Shown: positions 17,327 through 25,749 of the stretch, piece after piece
How the letters are laid out: every line of letters starts with the position of its first letter
Numbering within the stretch: the first letter of the stretch is position 1
NCBI RefSeq assembly: GCF_001261915.1
Contig: NZ_CVRT01000117.1
Location: 62,001-126,000, forward strand
DNA: 64,000 bases
From: Halorubrum sp. SD626R
GTDB lineage: Archaea; Halobacteriota; Halobacteria; Halobacteriales; Haloferacaceae
Reading direction: 5' to 3'
Notes under the pieces: generated by a model
The model's database searches: none
Told to the model about the DNA's origin: nothing
The model's input: the letters and a program-made list of their open reading frames with translations, nothing else
Position numbers and translations under genes: made by a program

Positions 17327-17971
17327 TCACGGTCCGAGCGCTGCGATGTCAGCCCCGACTGCTGCCCGGGCGTCTGCGGGGTTGGGATCGCTGTCAGCGA
17401 GATGAGTCCACTCGCACGAGGGAAGCGACGCAATTCGCTCTGTGATGTCGTTTTTGTACGGCGCCGCAGACGGGATGCCGTCGCTTTGCCCCCAGATATC
17501 GTCAATGACGGTTGTCGAATCGATACGCACCTCTACAGTCGCCGGGACGCAGCAGGCGACCAGCACTTCGAGCCCAAGATGCAGCGCAGCATACTCTGCG
17601 GTGTTGTTTTCGGTGTTTGAGCCGACCGGCCGTCCGAGACAAGCAATTGTCGTGGCGTCGGTCTGAAGCACGGCGCCAGCTCCCGCCGGTCCCGGGTTTC
17701 CCCGAGAGCTCCCATCGACGTAGAGGACGATATTACTGCTGACGTCATTCAACGGGCCCTCGGCTACCGTCGACGGATCAGTAGTGAGTACCTCCCCGAT
17801 TGCGGTTCTGATCTCGTCGTCCGTCGTCCCCGGATCGAACAGTCCTCCGTACCCGGCGACGGCGGCATCGATGGCGTCGATAGCTGACTGTATCTCGTAA
17901 TCATACAGTGCGAGGACGTCATCGACTCGGCTCGCAAGCGGCGATAGCGTCGCCGTGGGCAACCGATCCAT
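17327..17971 (-). CDS. rnhA: Ribonuclease HI, archaeal type
   Basis: 214 residues. The catalytic core has the four acidic residues of type 1 RNase H: Asp86 in YVDGSSRGNPG, Glu126 in NTAEYAAL, Asp151 in RIDSTTV and Asp200 in PNPADARA. An N-terminal extension of about 78 helical residues, typical of haloarchaeal RNase HI, precedes it. The family degrades the RNA strand of RNA-DNA hybrids; archaeal members often also cut RNA-DNA junctions. It is complete, and a GC-rich structured gap follows before the P450 gene. Confidence 0.92.
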   Translation of the reverse strand: MDRLPTATLSPLASRVDDVLALYDYEIQSAIDAIDAAVAGYGGLFDPGTTDDEIRTAIGEVLTTDPSTVAEGPLNDVSSNIVLYVDGSSRGNPGPAGAGAVLQTDATTIACLGRPVGSNTENNTAEYAALHLGLEVLVACCVPATVEVRIDSTTVIDDIWGQSDGIPSAAPYKNDITERIASLPSCEWTHLADSDPNPADARAAVGADIAALGP

Positions 17972-17989
17972 GGCTATAGCCTACGCGCC

Positions 17990-18370
17990 AGTTGTGTGTC
18001 CAGTGAATCCATTGTCCGTGCTTGGCGGAGAGCGGACAAAAACACGACGCCATTGAGGGGCCTCCCTGATCGAGTCACCAGAGGAACCACGGCGAGTGCC
18101 CTGTGGTCTGATCCGGAAGCGGTTCACGCCGAACGAACGGAACAGGACAGATATCCGATACGGCGTCGGTATTCCAGACTCTATGACGAGTTGTGCCCCC
18201 AGTTCGCGCCGAGGACTGTCGCCCACGACGGACGTGCCGTCACTCGATGTTCTTCCCCGCAACGCACCCACCAGTCGGTGGTTGGTGAAAGCAAGTGTCG
18301 GCTTCCTCTCCACCTCCGGTGGGACGGAAAATCCGCCTCGCCCCCTCGTTTGAAACGGGGTTAGCGAACA
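17990..18370. other. GC-rich hairpin-dense gap; possible structured RNA or conserved remnant
   Basis: About 380 bases without a clear gene. Two overlapping frames on opposite strands stay open through nearly all of it, and the segment contains several short hairpins: GTCCG/CGGAC around 18041-18064, GACGG/CCGTC near 18228-18242, CCACC/GGTGG twice between 18267 and 18325, and CCCCGTTT/AAACGAGGGG (minus strand) near 18341-18360. I cannot name an RNA family: the RNase P RNA core and SRP RNA motifs are not visible. Confidence 0.35.
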
Positions 18371-18371
18371 C

Positions 18372-18378
18372 AATTATG
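18372..18378 (+). promoter_or_regulatory. TATA-like element of the P450 gene
   Basis: AATTATG about 27 bp before the ATG at 18402, consistent with a leaderless mRNA. It lies just past the hairpin-rich gap. Confidence 0.4.
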
Positions 18379-18401
18379 CAGTTTGGCCCGTACATCCACA
18401 T

Positions 18402-19724
18402 ATGAGTGATTCCGTTCACACCCCGCCTGCGCCGCCGTTGATCGGAAACGTCTCCCGATTTGCCGATGACCCGTTGCGGTTTCTCACCGGTGTTCAAGAG
18501 GCGTACGGCGGGCAGTATCCCGTCGTTCGTCTCGATCCCTCGGTCGGCCCGCGGTTCAATGTCATTCTTGACTCGGCCCTCGTTCACGACGTTCTCGCCG
18601 ACAGAGACCGGTTTCGACGGCCGGCGGTAGGACCCGAAGAGCAGCAACGACAGGGACTCCTTTCGAGCGACGGGATTCTCTGGGAGCAACAGCGGTCCGT
18701 GCTCCAACCATCATTCGTTGGCGGAAAACTGGCCGAATACGCCGCTATCTCCAGTGAGACGGTCGACGCAATGATCGCTGAGTGGCCGGCGGAAGGCACC
18801 GTCGATCTTCACGAGGAGCTCTCAGTCCTGACCCTCCGCGTTATTACACAGTCGTTGTTCAGTCGGGACACTGACGGCGACCGTGCCAGAGCGGTCCACG
18901 ACGCGATGGCTACGCTGAGCGCGGAAGTTGAGCCGAGTCTCGCCGATTTCGTCTTGCCCGAACAGTTCCAGTCAGGGCCCTCAGACGCATTCGAAGCCGC
19001 CGATCGGACTATCGAGGGGGTTGCACAGGAGTTCGTTGATTGGCATCGATCACAGGCCGACCCCCCAGATGATATGATCACCGCACTCATCGAAGCCAAG
19101 TCGGATCCGTCCGTCGAGTTATCTGACAACGAGCTCATCGACGAGGCTGTGCTGTTCATGACCGGTGGGCAAGAAACAACAGCGCTGACAATCACATACG
19201 CGTTCTATTGGCTCTCACAACATCCTGAGATGCGTGAGCGTGTTGCCGCCGAAGCACAATCAGTCCTCGACGGTGACCTACCCACTTGGGACGATTTATC
19301 AGAGTTTACCTACACGGAGCGTGTCGTTCGTGAAACGCTTCGTTTGACCCCAGCCGTCTGGAATATCGCACGGGAAGTTCGTCATGATACAACTCTCGCC
19401 GGGGCGGATTTTGAGAGCGATGAGGCGTTGCTCATGTCGCCGTATGCGCATCATCGCGATAGCCGAACGTGGACCGATCCGCTGTCGTTCCGTCCGGACC
19501 GGTGGGCTGGTGATGTCTCGCGCGGTCACGACTCGTATTTCCCGTTTGGAAGCGGACCGCGGATGTGTATCGGCAAGCAGATCGCGTTGACCGAAGCACA
19601 ATTTACCCTCGCCCACGTCCTCCAGGAGTTCGACGTCGTCGTCGATCAAGCCGAGTTATCGCTTCAGCCGAGCGTCACCCTCCGACCGAGGAGTACAGTC
19701 CGAGCATCTGTGACGGCCCGTTGA
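18402..19724 (+). CDS. Cytochrome P450
   Basis: 440 residues, full length for a soluble P450. The I-helix reads FMTGGQETTALTITYAFYW (about 248-266) with the oxygen-activating Thr pair, the K-helix ExxR is ETLRL, and the haem loop is FGSGPRMCIGKQIAL with the thiolate Cys near 390. It catalyses NAD(P)H-dependent mono-oxygenation; the substrate is unknown. No ferredoxin or reductase gene is adjacent, so redox partners must come from elsewhere. It is transcribed alone and converges on a small conserved gene at 19751. Confidence 0.95.
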   Translation: MSDSVHTPPAPPLIGNVSRFADDPLRFLTGVQEAYGGQYPVVRLDPSVGPRFNVILDSALVHDVLADRDRFRRPAVGPEEQQRQGLLSSDGILWEQQRSVLQPSFVGGKLAEYAAISSETVDAMIAEWPAEGTVDLHEELSVLTLRVITQSLFSRDTDGDRARAVHDAMATLSAEVEPSLADFVLPEQFQSGPSDAFEAADRTIEGVAQEFVDWHRSQADPPDDMITALIEAKSDPSVELSDNELIDEAVLFMTGGQETTALTITYAFYWLSQHPEMRERVAAEAQSVLDGDLPTWDDLSEFTYTERVVRETLRLTPAVWNIAREVRHDTTLAGADFESDEALLMSPYAHHRDSRTWTDPLSFRPDRWAGDVSRGHDSYFPFGSGPRMCIGKQIALTEAQFTLAHVLQEFDVVVDQAELSLQPSVTLRPRSTVRASVTAR

Positions 19725-19750
19725 CTGGGCTGCCGGTGCACGCGTTGACA

Positions 19751-20083
19751 TTACGAATTCGAGGCGCCAGCCGACTCTTCGACGGTCCGACGGACGCGCT
19801 GTAATTCCCGTTCGACAGTTCGGACCGCGGTATCAATCGAGTCAAACCGATCGCTTCCTGCGTCGGTGCATCCACGTTTCCGTGTGAGACGGACCGCTGC
19901 GTCGCTCAGTATCTCCGGACGCACGGCCAGTTTTGCTGCTGTACAAGGGGAGACGTCGCTGGGGAGTCGATACTCAACGATTCCGCCGGACTCGTCGCTC
20001 CGCTCCCAGCGTCCCGGTGCCGTGGGCAACCGCTCGATTAACACATCCGGATCGACCGCTGTCTCAGTGTGTTCACTCGCCAT
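19751..20083 (-). CDS. Conserved small protein, family A copy 1
   Basis: 110 residues. It is closely similar to the protein at 40304-40627 across LIxRLPxAPGxW, GGIVEYRLP, SPCTAAKxAVRPxILSDAAVRLxRKRGC and AGSDxFDSxDxAV. There are two conserved Cys and no membrane segment. I know no function; the CTAAK and RKRGC motifs are the fixed points. Both copies lie near members of a second duplicated family (23424 and 39825), suggesting a mobile or duplicated gene set. Confidence 0.8.
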   Translation of the reverse strand: MASEHTETAVDPDVLIERLPTAPGRWERSDESGGIVEYRLPSDVSPCTAAKLAVRPEILSDAAVRLTRKRGCTDAGSDRFDSIDTAVRTVERELQRVRRTVEESAGASNS

Positions 20084-20196
20084 AGTGTGTGTTTAGTGGG
20101 CTCACCCAAACGGATTTTGCCGTTGCTGATCACACACCGTCCACATACTGTATCCTCGGAGTTTCAATTCCGTACCGGGAGGTCACGCGGCCGTCG

Positions 20197-20550
20197 TCAC
20201 ACGATGTCAGTGAAAAACAGTGCCGCGACGACGACTGTCACCACGGGGATCAGCACCAGAGACGCCCGTCGTTGCCACAACTGTATCGGGGCCTGAAACC
20301 GGCCCGCTTCACGAACCGCCGCTGGATTCGTTGCCACCGCGATATCACCTCCGGAGAGTGTAGCCCAATACGTGACTACCGGGAACAATACCATCGTAAG
20401 CGGTGAGTCAGCAGACAGGATTGTTCCTAATACAGCCGCGATAGCAAGGAACAACGGCAACGGCGCTAGTGCACATATTCGGATCACAGCTGGCGGCGTT
20501 GACCCCGTCACACTAGCGTCGAATTGGCCTAACGGGGTGCTCCATCCCAC
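20197..20550 (-). CDS. Small membrane protein
   Basis: 117 residues with three likely membrane segments (about 23-45, 48-66 and 97-115) and a polar loop between the second and third. No family recognised. It lies 113 bp downstream of the start of family A copy 1 on the same strand. Its composition looks coding, but support is modest. It could be a truncated copy of a larger transporter. Confidence 0.5.
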   Translation of the reverse strand: MGWSTPLGQFDASVTGSTPPAVIRICALAPLPLFLAIAAVLGTILSADSPLTMVLFPVVTYWATLSGGDIAVATNPAAVREAGRFQAPIQLWQRRASLVLIPVVTVVVAALFFTDIV

Positions 20551-20672
20551 GTTGGAAGGATGGCTATTTTTCTGGTGTCGTTGACGGTCGAAGCGTCAAT
20601 CTACCCAAGTTTGTGAACGTCGAAGCAGGGTATCAGGGCTCAGATACAGCAGCCGAAAACGCGTACGAATGT

Positions 20673-21072
20673 CTACTTGGGTTTCTCAGAGTCGATCAAC
20701 GACCACGCCAGCTCGTGTGGCTTCGTCTGTGCGAGCTCCATGAGGCCACGGAGTTCGTCAAAGTCAAACACACCGTGATCGTACCCCTCTTGTTCAAGAT
20801 CGAGTGGCTGTTGTTCGACACTTACGAACCCCTGGAATCGGTCCGTTCCAAACTGGCGGACGTATTCCCACGCCACAAGCGATCCCATCGACCATCCGAC
20901 AAGAACAACATCAGAAAGGTCCTGTGCGTCAAGGAACGCATCCAAGTCACGGGCGTACTGTGGGAGTGTATGCCCGGTTTCAGTCTTTTCAGAGCGACCA
21001 TGGCCTCGGAGATCGAGTGTGATTACTCGATTCGTAGTACAGGTCGGCCCCGTTGACGGATTTAGTTGGCAT
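20673..21072 (-). pseudogene. Alpha/beta hydrolase, internally deleted and 3' truncated
   Basis: From an ATG at 21072 the minus strand reads MPTKSVNGADLYYE, the start of an alpha/beta hydrolase. The frame then shifts by one base and continues RVITLDLRGHGRSEK and the nucleophile elbow VLVGWSMGSLVAWEY, skipping the usual 40 or so residues around the oxyanion HG motif. It stops at 20673, about half way through a normal 265-residue enzyme, without the acid and His of the triad. So there are one internal deletion with a frameshift and one terminal loss. Confidence 0.75.
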
Positions 21073-21139
21073 ACCTAAGAATATGTATGATTGCTGTTAG
21101 TTGCTGTGCCGGACTCCGGTAGCGTCGCTTTCCGTTTGT

Positions 21140-22117
21140 TCAGTCCGCCGCCACAGGGCCACTCGCAGCTCGGTCGTCGCTCCACGTGAAGTAGCTCGCG
21201 AGTGCGGGGCCGCTGACATTGTGCCAGACACTGAATAGCGCAGGAATAAGAGCGGCTGCCGGGTCAAACAGCGACGCTGCAAGCGCCACTGCAAGCCCAC
21301 TGTTCTGGAGGCCGACCTCGAACGTGGTCGTCCGCACGCGGTCTTTGGTCATGCCGAACGCACGACCGACGCCGTAGCCCGCGCCAAGGCCGATGCCGTT
21401 GTGGAGTACGACTGCGGCCAGCACAAGCGCGCCTGCCGTGAGGATGTTGTCGACGTTCGCCCCAACGACGCCCGCGACGATGGCAACGATGGCGGCAACG
21501 CTGATTACGGGGAAGACGTCGACACCGATCTCCGCGGCCGTCGGCGAGTACCGGTCGAGGGTGTAGCGAATCCCGAACCCGAGCACGACCGGGATAATGA
21601 CGATCTGGACGATGCTGGTGAACATCTCCATGAATGTCACATCGATGGCCTCCCCGAGAATGAACAGCGTCCATGCGGGCATCACGATGGGGGCCGCGAG
21701 CGTCGTCACCGTCGTGATAGCCACGGAGAGAGCGACATCGCCACGGCCGAGGTACGTCATCACGTTCGACGCCGTGCCGCCGGGCGCTGCGCCGACAAGA
21801 ATCAGCCCAACGCCGACCGCGTCCGGCAGATCAAAGAGCAGGTAGAGTGCGTACGCCGCCAGCGGCATCACAAGCCACTGCGTGATTGCGCCGATACCAA
21901 CATCAACGGGTCGGTCGACGAGCCGCTGGAAGTCCGCGGGCTGGAGGGTCAGCCCCATCCCGAGCATAATGATACCGAGCAGGGGGTTGACGTAGTCGAG
22001 CACCGGAACGAACGTCGTCGGGTAGACGAGCGCGAGCCCCGCTGCCGCAATCACCCAGACAACGAAGTACTTGCTCGCGACCTGTGCCGTCCGCGAAATT
22101 CCATCAGCAATACCCAT
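21140..22117 (-). CDS. Bile acid:sodium symporter (BASS) family transporter
   Basis: 325 residues with about nine to ten membrane segments and BASS hallmarks: NPLLGIIMLGMGLTLQPADF (about 44-63), GAAPGGTASNVMTYLGRGDVALSV in the first unwound-helix region, and a late EVGLQNSGLAVALA. The family couples sodium to uptake of organic anions; the actual substrate here is unknown. Two tandem hairpins lie just upstream of its ATG, between it and the M28 peptidase gene on the same strand. Confidence 0.92.
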   Translation of the reverse strand: MGIADGISRTAQVASKYFVVWVIAAAGLALVYPTTFVPVLDYVNPLLGIIMLGMGLTLQPADFQRLVDRPVDVGIGAITQWLVMPLAAYALYLLFDLPDAVGVGLILVGAAPGGTASNVMTYLGRGDVALSVAITTVTTLAAPIVMPAWTLFILGEAIDVTFMEMFTSIVQIVIIPVVLGFGIRYTLDRYSPTAAEIGVDVFPVISVAAIVAIVAGVVGANVDNILTAGALVLAAVVLHNGIGLGAGYGVGRAFGMTKDRVRTTTFEVGLQNSGLAVALAASLFDPAAALIPALFSVWHNVSGPALASYFTWSDDRAASGPVAAD

Positions 22118-22121
22118 ACGA

Positions 22122-22159
22122 CCACGGCATCAGTCCGTGGAAAGAAAGCTTCGCTTTCT
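22122..22159. repeat. Two tandem hairpins
   Basis: CCACGG/CCGTGG (22122-22127, 22135-22140) is followed at once by AGAAAGC/GCTTTCT (22143-22149, 22153-22159). They lie between the M28 peptidase stop and the BASS start. The first resembles the imperfect hairpins at IS200/IS605-type ends; it could equally be a terminator or a leader structure. Confidence 0.45.
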
Positions 22160-22222
22160 GGCAGTATTGCGGGTATCTTTCCTTAGTGCAACCAATAGAA
22201 TCTAGCAGTGACGTATCGTCCG

Positions 22223-23362
22223 TTAGTGTTCTACTCCGGCGAACTCGGGGGATCTATCCAAGTTGTCGACAATAGCCTTCACGATCGCTGTCGTATCCTC
22301 GATATCGCTCGTGGAGACCTGATCGAGATCGTCAGATGGCTGATGGTATTGGTCGTACGGCCAGAAAATCAGCATTGCGACTGGAATTCCTTCCTGATAA
22401 AACGGCCAGTGGTCCGAGCCACTAATCACTCCTTGGTAGTGCCGGTCTTCGTCGTCGTCAAGAACTTGCTGGACAGCATCTCCTGCAATCGTCTTAATAT
22501 CGCCATCGCCCGCCCACACATTGAGCAGTTCGCCGCCGCCGGCCATATCGATATTCACCTTGGCGACAATATCCTCAAGAGTGCCGCTGGCCTTCCGCTC
22601 ATTGACGTAGTACCGTGACCCGACAAGCCACCACTCTTCGCTGCCGTACGCAACGAACGTCACCGTTCGGTCTGGTGGGTGCTCGGCGTAATACTCCGCA
22701 ACATTCACCAGCGCTTCCACTCCTGAGGCGTTGTCTGCGGCACCAGTCGCCTCATATGCGGAATCATAATGTGCCCCAATGACAACCTCTCCATCTGACT
22801 TGTCGGTTCCCTCGATGGTTGCAATGACGTTGTGATCGACGTAGTTCGGAATACGCTTCCCGCCACACTCAAACGCTACGCGTACCTGGTCACCTGCCTC
22901 AAGACGTTCATCGACCCACTCCATCCCATCACTGCTAATCAGTCCATAAGTATCGACGAACTGTGGCTCAGTCGACGGGATCGGGAAAGCAGCCCCGTCG
23001 ACATTCCCGAGTAGATACGCAAGGTGTTCACCATTGTCGTCGACGATTTCGTACCGTGGCAGTTCAAACAGGTCCTCAACCAAGTATGCCGTGCCAGCCT
23101 CACGGAGCGTGCCTTCGACGCCTCCTTCTGGTGTACTCTCTGAGTACAGGACTGGGGCGACGTCTAACTCGATGTCGTGAGAAAGAACGTCAAGCTCCCA
23201 GTCGCGAGTGACCTCATATCCCTCAAATTTGAATGACTGGAGCTCAGCGTCATATCCCAACTCAGCGAACGTGTCTTGGAGGTAGTTCGCAGCGTCGTGT
23301 GCTGCGTCGGTTCCACCGACTCGAACGCCGATCTCAGAGGCGAGATGCTCCATGACGTTCAT
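22223..23362 (-). CDS. M28 family zinc aminopeptidase-like protein
   Basis: 379 residues. The dinuclear-zinc ligands are all visible: His in IGAHYDS, Asp in AADNASG, the catalytic/ligand Glu pair in GSEEWWLVGS, Asp in VNIDMAG and His in YHQPSDD. A PA-like insert precedes the metal domain (about 75-180). No signal peptide is seen, so a cytoplasmic enzyme is likely, unlike many secreted M28 members. ATG at 23362 or 23353 are both plausible. It removes N-terminal residues from peptides; specificity cannot be told. Confidence 0.92.
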   Translation of the reverse strand: MNVMEHLASEIGVRVGGTDAAHDAANYLQDTFAELGYDAELQSFKFEGYEVTRDWELDVLSHDIELDVAPVLYSESTPEGGVEGTLREAGTAYLVEDLFELPRYEIVDDNGEHLAYLLGNVDGAAFPIPSTEPQFVDTYGLISSDGMEWVDERLEAGDQVRVAFECGGKRIPNYVDHNVIATIEGTDKSDGEVVIGAHYDSAYEATGAADNASGVEALVNVAEYYAEHPPDRTVTFVAYGSEEWWLVGSRYYVNERKASGTLEDIVAKVNIDMAGGGELLNVWAGDGDIKTIAGDAVQQVLDDDEDRHYQGVISGSDHWPFYQEGIPVAMLIFWPYDQYHQPSDDLDQVSTSDIEDTTAIVKAIVDNLDRSPEFAGVEH

Positions 23363-23423
23363 GATAGTACTCGTCTCTAAACTGACAGTGTTTCATCATA
23401 ATTTTTTGGATGGCACCTCTGTT

Positions 23424-23795
23424 TCATCGAAACCACTGCACCGGCTCAGGGATGACATTCGAGGTAATTCCGATTAACATTCCGAAGTATCCGGCGAGTC
23501 CACCGAGCGTCGCTGCGAACGGTACAGTTCTATTGCAACGATTTCCGGCGTATATCGTCGCGGCCACGAGTCCAAGCGGTGCCGCGACTCTAACTCCTGG
23601 CTGCTTCCAGAGACGGGCGGCGCGATCCGGCCATCGGGCGAATACGATTTCAATGAGAATCGAACTGACGGCACCACCAACAAATGGGATCGGATGGAGT
23701 AGTTCACTTGGTGCCAGTCCACGCCGCCGTCCGGCTACCCAGACGATGAGTGCAACGAATGCAGCCGAAACAGCGTCAGTATGCCGTGTCGACAT
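23424..23795 (-). CDS. Small membrane protein, family B copy 1 (intact)
   Basis: 123 residues with two or three hydrophobic segments and a conserved C-terminus (AATLGGLAGYFGMLIGITSNVIPEPVQWF). It is the intact homologue of the broken gene at 39825-40187, matching over STRxxDAxSAxFVxL, PFxGGAVxxxLxExxFARWPxRxARxWxxP and the C-terminal 30 residues. Function unknown. It is divergent from the PRC-barrel gene across a gap with a very stable hairpin. Confidence 0.75.
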   Translation of the reverse strand: MSTRHTDAVSAAFVALIVWVAGRRRGLAPSELLHPIPFVGGAVSSILIEIVFARWPDRAARLWKQPGVRVAAPLGLVAATIYAGNRCNRTVPFAATLGGLAGYFGMLIGITSNVIPEPVQWFR

Positions 23796-23903
23796 ACAAT
23801 CTGGTTCTTAGCCTACAAAAATACGGGTGTTGGCTGGAGTCCGGCTTCATTTCATATTAGTTATCAAAATTAGTGGGTAGACACACCAGTCTGTTAATCC
23901 AAT

Positions 23904-23939
23904 TGCAAACTGATCCCCCGGCTCCCGGGGTCGTTTGCA
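23904..23939. repeat. Strong compound hairpin
   Basis: TGCAAAC (23904-23910) pairs with GTTTGCA (23933-23939), and inside it CCCCGG (23916-23921) pairs with CCGGGG (23925-23930) around a CTC loop: 13 base pairs in two blocks. It lies between two divergent genes, so it is not a simple terminator. It may be an operator, an mRNA leader structure or a mobile-element end. Confidence 0.6.
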
Positions 23940-23971
23940 TAGTGGGAGTTCACTGGCATGCGTCGTCCAAA

Positions 23972-23978
23972 TTTATTA
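23972..23978 (+). promoter_or_regulatory. TATA box of the PRC-barrel gene
   Basis: TTTATTA about 26 bp before the ATG at 24001, the spacing of a leaderless haloarchaeal transcript. Confidence 0.55.
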
Positions 23979-24000
23979 CACAGGATAGACATGTACCCGT

Positions 24001-24246
24001 ATGGAGCAGGTCCTCGCGTCCTCCCTCAGCGGCTACAGTGTCATGACCACAACTGGCGCTGAACTTGGTGTATTAACCAACGTCACTGCCGACCTCCAAA
24101 CCGGAGAACTCGAATACTTCCGTGTCGATTCAAATGGGAACAACACCGGTGGGTTCCAAGAGACAGATGATGGTCACGTACTCATTCCTGCTGACGCCGT
24201 CTCTGAAAAGAGCGATTACCTCCTTGTAGAGCCAGCAACGGAGTAG
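24001..24246 (+). CDS. PRC-barrel domain protein
   Basis: 81 residues forming one PRC barrel: SSLSGYSVMTTTGAELGVL opens the domain, then LQTGELEYFRV, then HVLIPADAVSEKSDYLLV. Small archaeal PRC proteins of this type include CdpB-like proteins tied to cell division, but that role belongs to specific paralogues and is not shown here. It is a single-gene transcript. Confidence 0.85.
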   Translation: MEQVLASSLSGYSVMTTTGAELGVLTNVTADLQTGELEYFRVDSNGNNTGGFQETDDGHVLIPADAVSEKSDYLLVEPATE

Positions 24247-24555
24247 TTCACCATCTAAAACGAGGTATGAGATCACGTAATAACTCATCTACCCGATCTA
24301 AGATGAAAATCTAAGATCACCGTGTAAGATATGCGCACAGAGACGATTCCACGATCTACGAGACTGTTGATACGCGGAGGTAAACACCAGAGGGGCGGGT
24401 TGGATCGCCGATCGCTGCGATCATAGCTTTTTCTTAATAGGATAAACAAATATTAGCCAGATGCATTCGCCCCTCCGCTCCAGTAGACGGGGTTGGTCCC
24501 CCTATCACGAGCCACTCCAATCAAGCCGGACGCACGGCATGCGGGCCACAATCAA
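24247..24555. other. Intergenic stretch with a short direct repeat
   Basis: About 310 bases, AT-rich. It contains ATCTAAGAT twice (24296-24304 and 24309-24317), spaced about one helical turn apart, a layout seen in regulator binding sites. No gene is evident. It is the likely control region of the CARDB-ABC operon that follows. Confidence 0.4.
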
Positions 24556-25749
24556 ATGACCGCTAGTCGCTTGATCCGTGCGCTTGTCGCACTAGTCGTA
24601 CTTGCAAGCGCGATGATCGGTGGTGTCACGGTGGTTGCTGCGAATGGCCCTGCGGTCAACGTGTCATCAGTGAACGTCACGCCTACAGACCCAACAGTCG
24701 GTGAGACGGTCACAGTTGAGGTGACGATCTCGAACCAGGAAGGGAGTAATTCGGTCGTTGATGTCTCAAGCATTATGCTGCGAACAACCAGCGAGCACTA
24801 CGAGCGCGTTGAGGACGTTGGCGCGATTGCTCCCGGCGGCAGTCTGACAATCCCTATTACAACCTCGTTCGACACGGCGGGTCAAAAAGAACTGCTGGCG
24901 CATGTTTCTGCGGCCTCACAGTCAAACGGAAGTGAGACATCCCACCTGCGGGCATACTACCGCCCGATTACGATCGACGTGGAGGAACCTGAGATAGACG
25001 CCGGTATCGCAGCGAGCACAAACACCTCCGGGGAGACCACGGTCACGCTCACCAACTACGGGAATGTTGAGTTCACCGACGCCGAAATACGGACCTCAGT
25101 CAACGGAACCCAACGCGACCAGCGGGATACGTTCGACATTACACCCAACGAGAGTGAATCAGTTACATTTGATACTGCCAATTACGACTCGGACATTCTC
25201 ACACTCACCGGAGCGTATACTGCCCGCGGCGAGCGTCACGAGGTTACTCGCACAGTCGACCTCAATCAGCAGGTGCAAGGCGAAATCCGATTAACCAGCG
25301 TTGAAGTCACAGAACGAGGAACAACCATCTCAGTTGACGGCGAAGCCGCAAATATCGGTGGAACAGATGTCGAATCTGTCCTCGTACGTGTCCCGGACAG
25401 CGACACTGTGTCGCCGGCTGGCGGATCTGGGGAGTTCTTTGTCGGCTCCGTCGACGCGAGTGAGTTCGCAACGTTTGAACTCAGTTCATCTGTCTCAAAC
25501 GGGACAGACACGCTCCCAATTGAACTCACCTATATTGTCGACGATGAGCGGATCACAACCACACAGACAATCGACATCTCAACGGCCGGCTCTAGTAGCC
25601 CCGAACCGAGTCAAGGTCAGCCAGCTGCATCCTCAACCGGTGATGGTAGTTCGGGCTCGCTGGGACTCCCGCTGATTCCACTCATCCTTGGGCTGTTTGT
25701 GGTAGTCGGTGGAAGTGGTGTGCTCTATTGGCTCTGGAATCGCGAATGA
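24556..25749 (+). CDS. Secreted CARDB-type (COG1361-like) protein with C-terminal membrane anchor
   Basis: 397 residues from the ATG at 24556. A Sec signal peptide (about 1-32, ending VVAANG), three Ig/CARDB-like repeats (VTPTDPTVGETVTVEVTISN; ITNYGNVEF-like; VEVTERGTTISVDGEAANIG), a Ser/Gly/Pro-rich linker and a final membrane helix (about 371-393) with an RE tail. It overlaps the ABC ATPase gene by 4 bp, so it is produced with a MacB-like exporter. By analogy with COG1361-ABC operons it may be an extracellular adaptor or S-layer-linked partner of that transporter; this is inference. Confidence 0.85.
   Translation: MTASRLIRALVALVVLASAMIGGVTVVAANGPAVNVSSVNVTPTDPTVGETVTVEVTISNQEGSNSVVDVSSIMLRTTSEHYERVEDVGAIAPGGSLTIPITTSFDTAGQKELLAHVSAASQSNGSETSHLRAYYRPITIDVEEPEIDAGIAASTNTSGETTVTLTNYGNVEFTDAEIRTSVNGTQRDQRDTFDITPNESESVTFDTANYDSDILTLTGAYTARGERHEVTRTVDLNQQVQGEIRLTSVEVTERGTTISVDGEAANIGGTDVESVLVRVPDSDTVSPAGGSGEFFVGSVDASEFATFELSSSVSNGTDTLPIELTYIVDDERITTTQTIDISTAGSSSPEPSQGQPAASSTGDGSSGSLGLPLIPLILGLFVVVGGSGVLYWLWNRE

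Noticed and set aside
17990-18370. RNase P RNA or SRP (7S) RNA
   Set aside because: The conserved RNase P core (GAGGAAAGUC-type) and the SRP Alu/GNAR motifs were not found on either strand.
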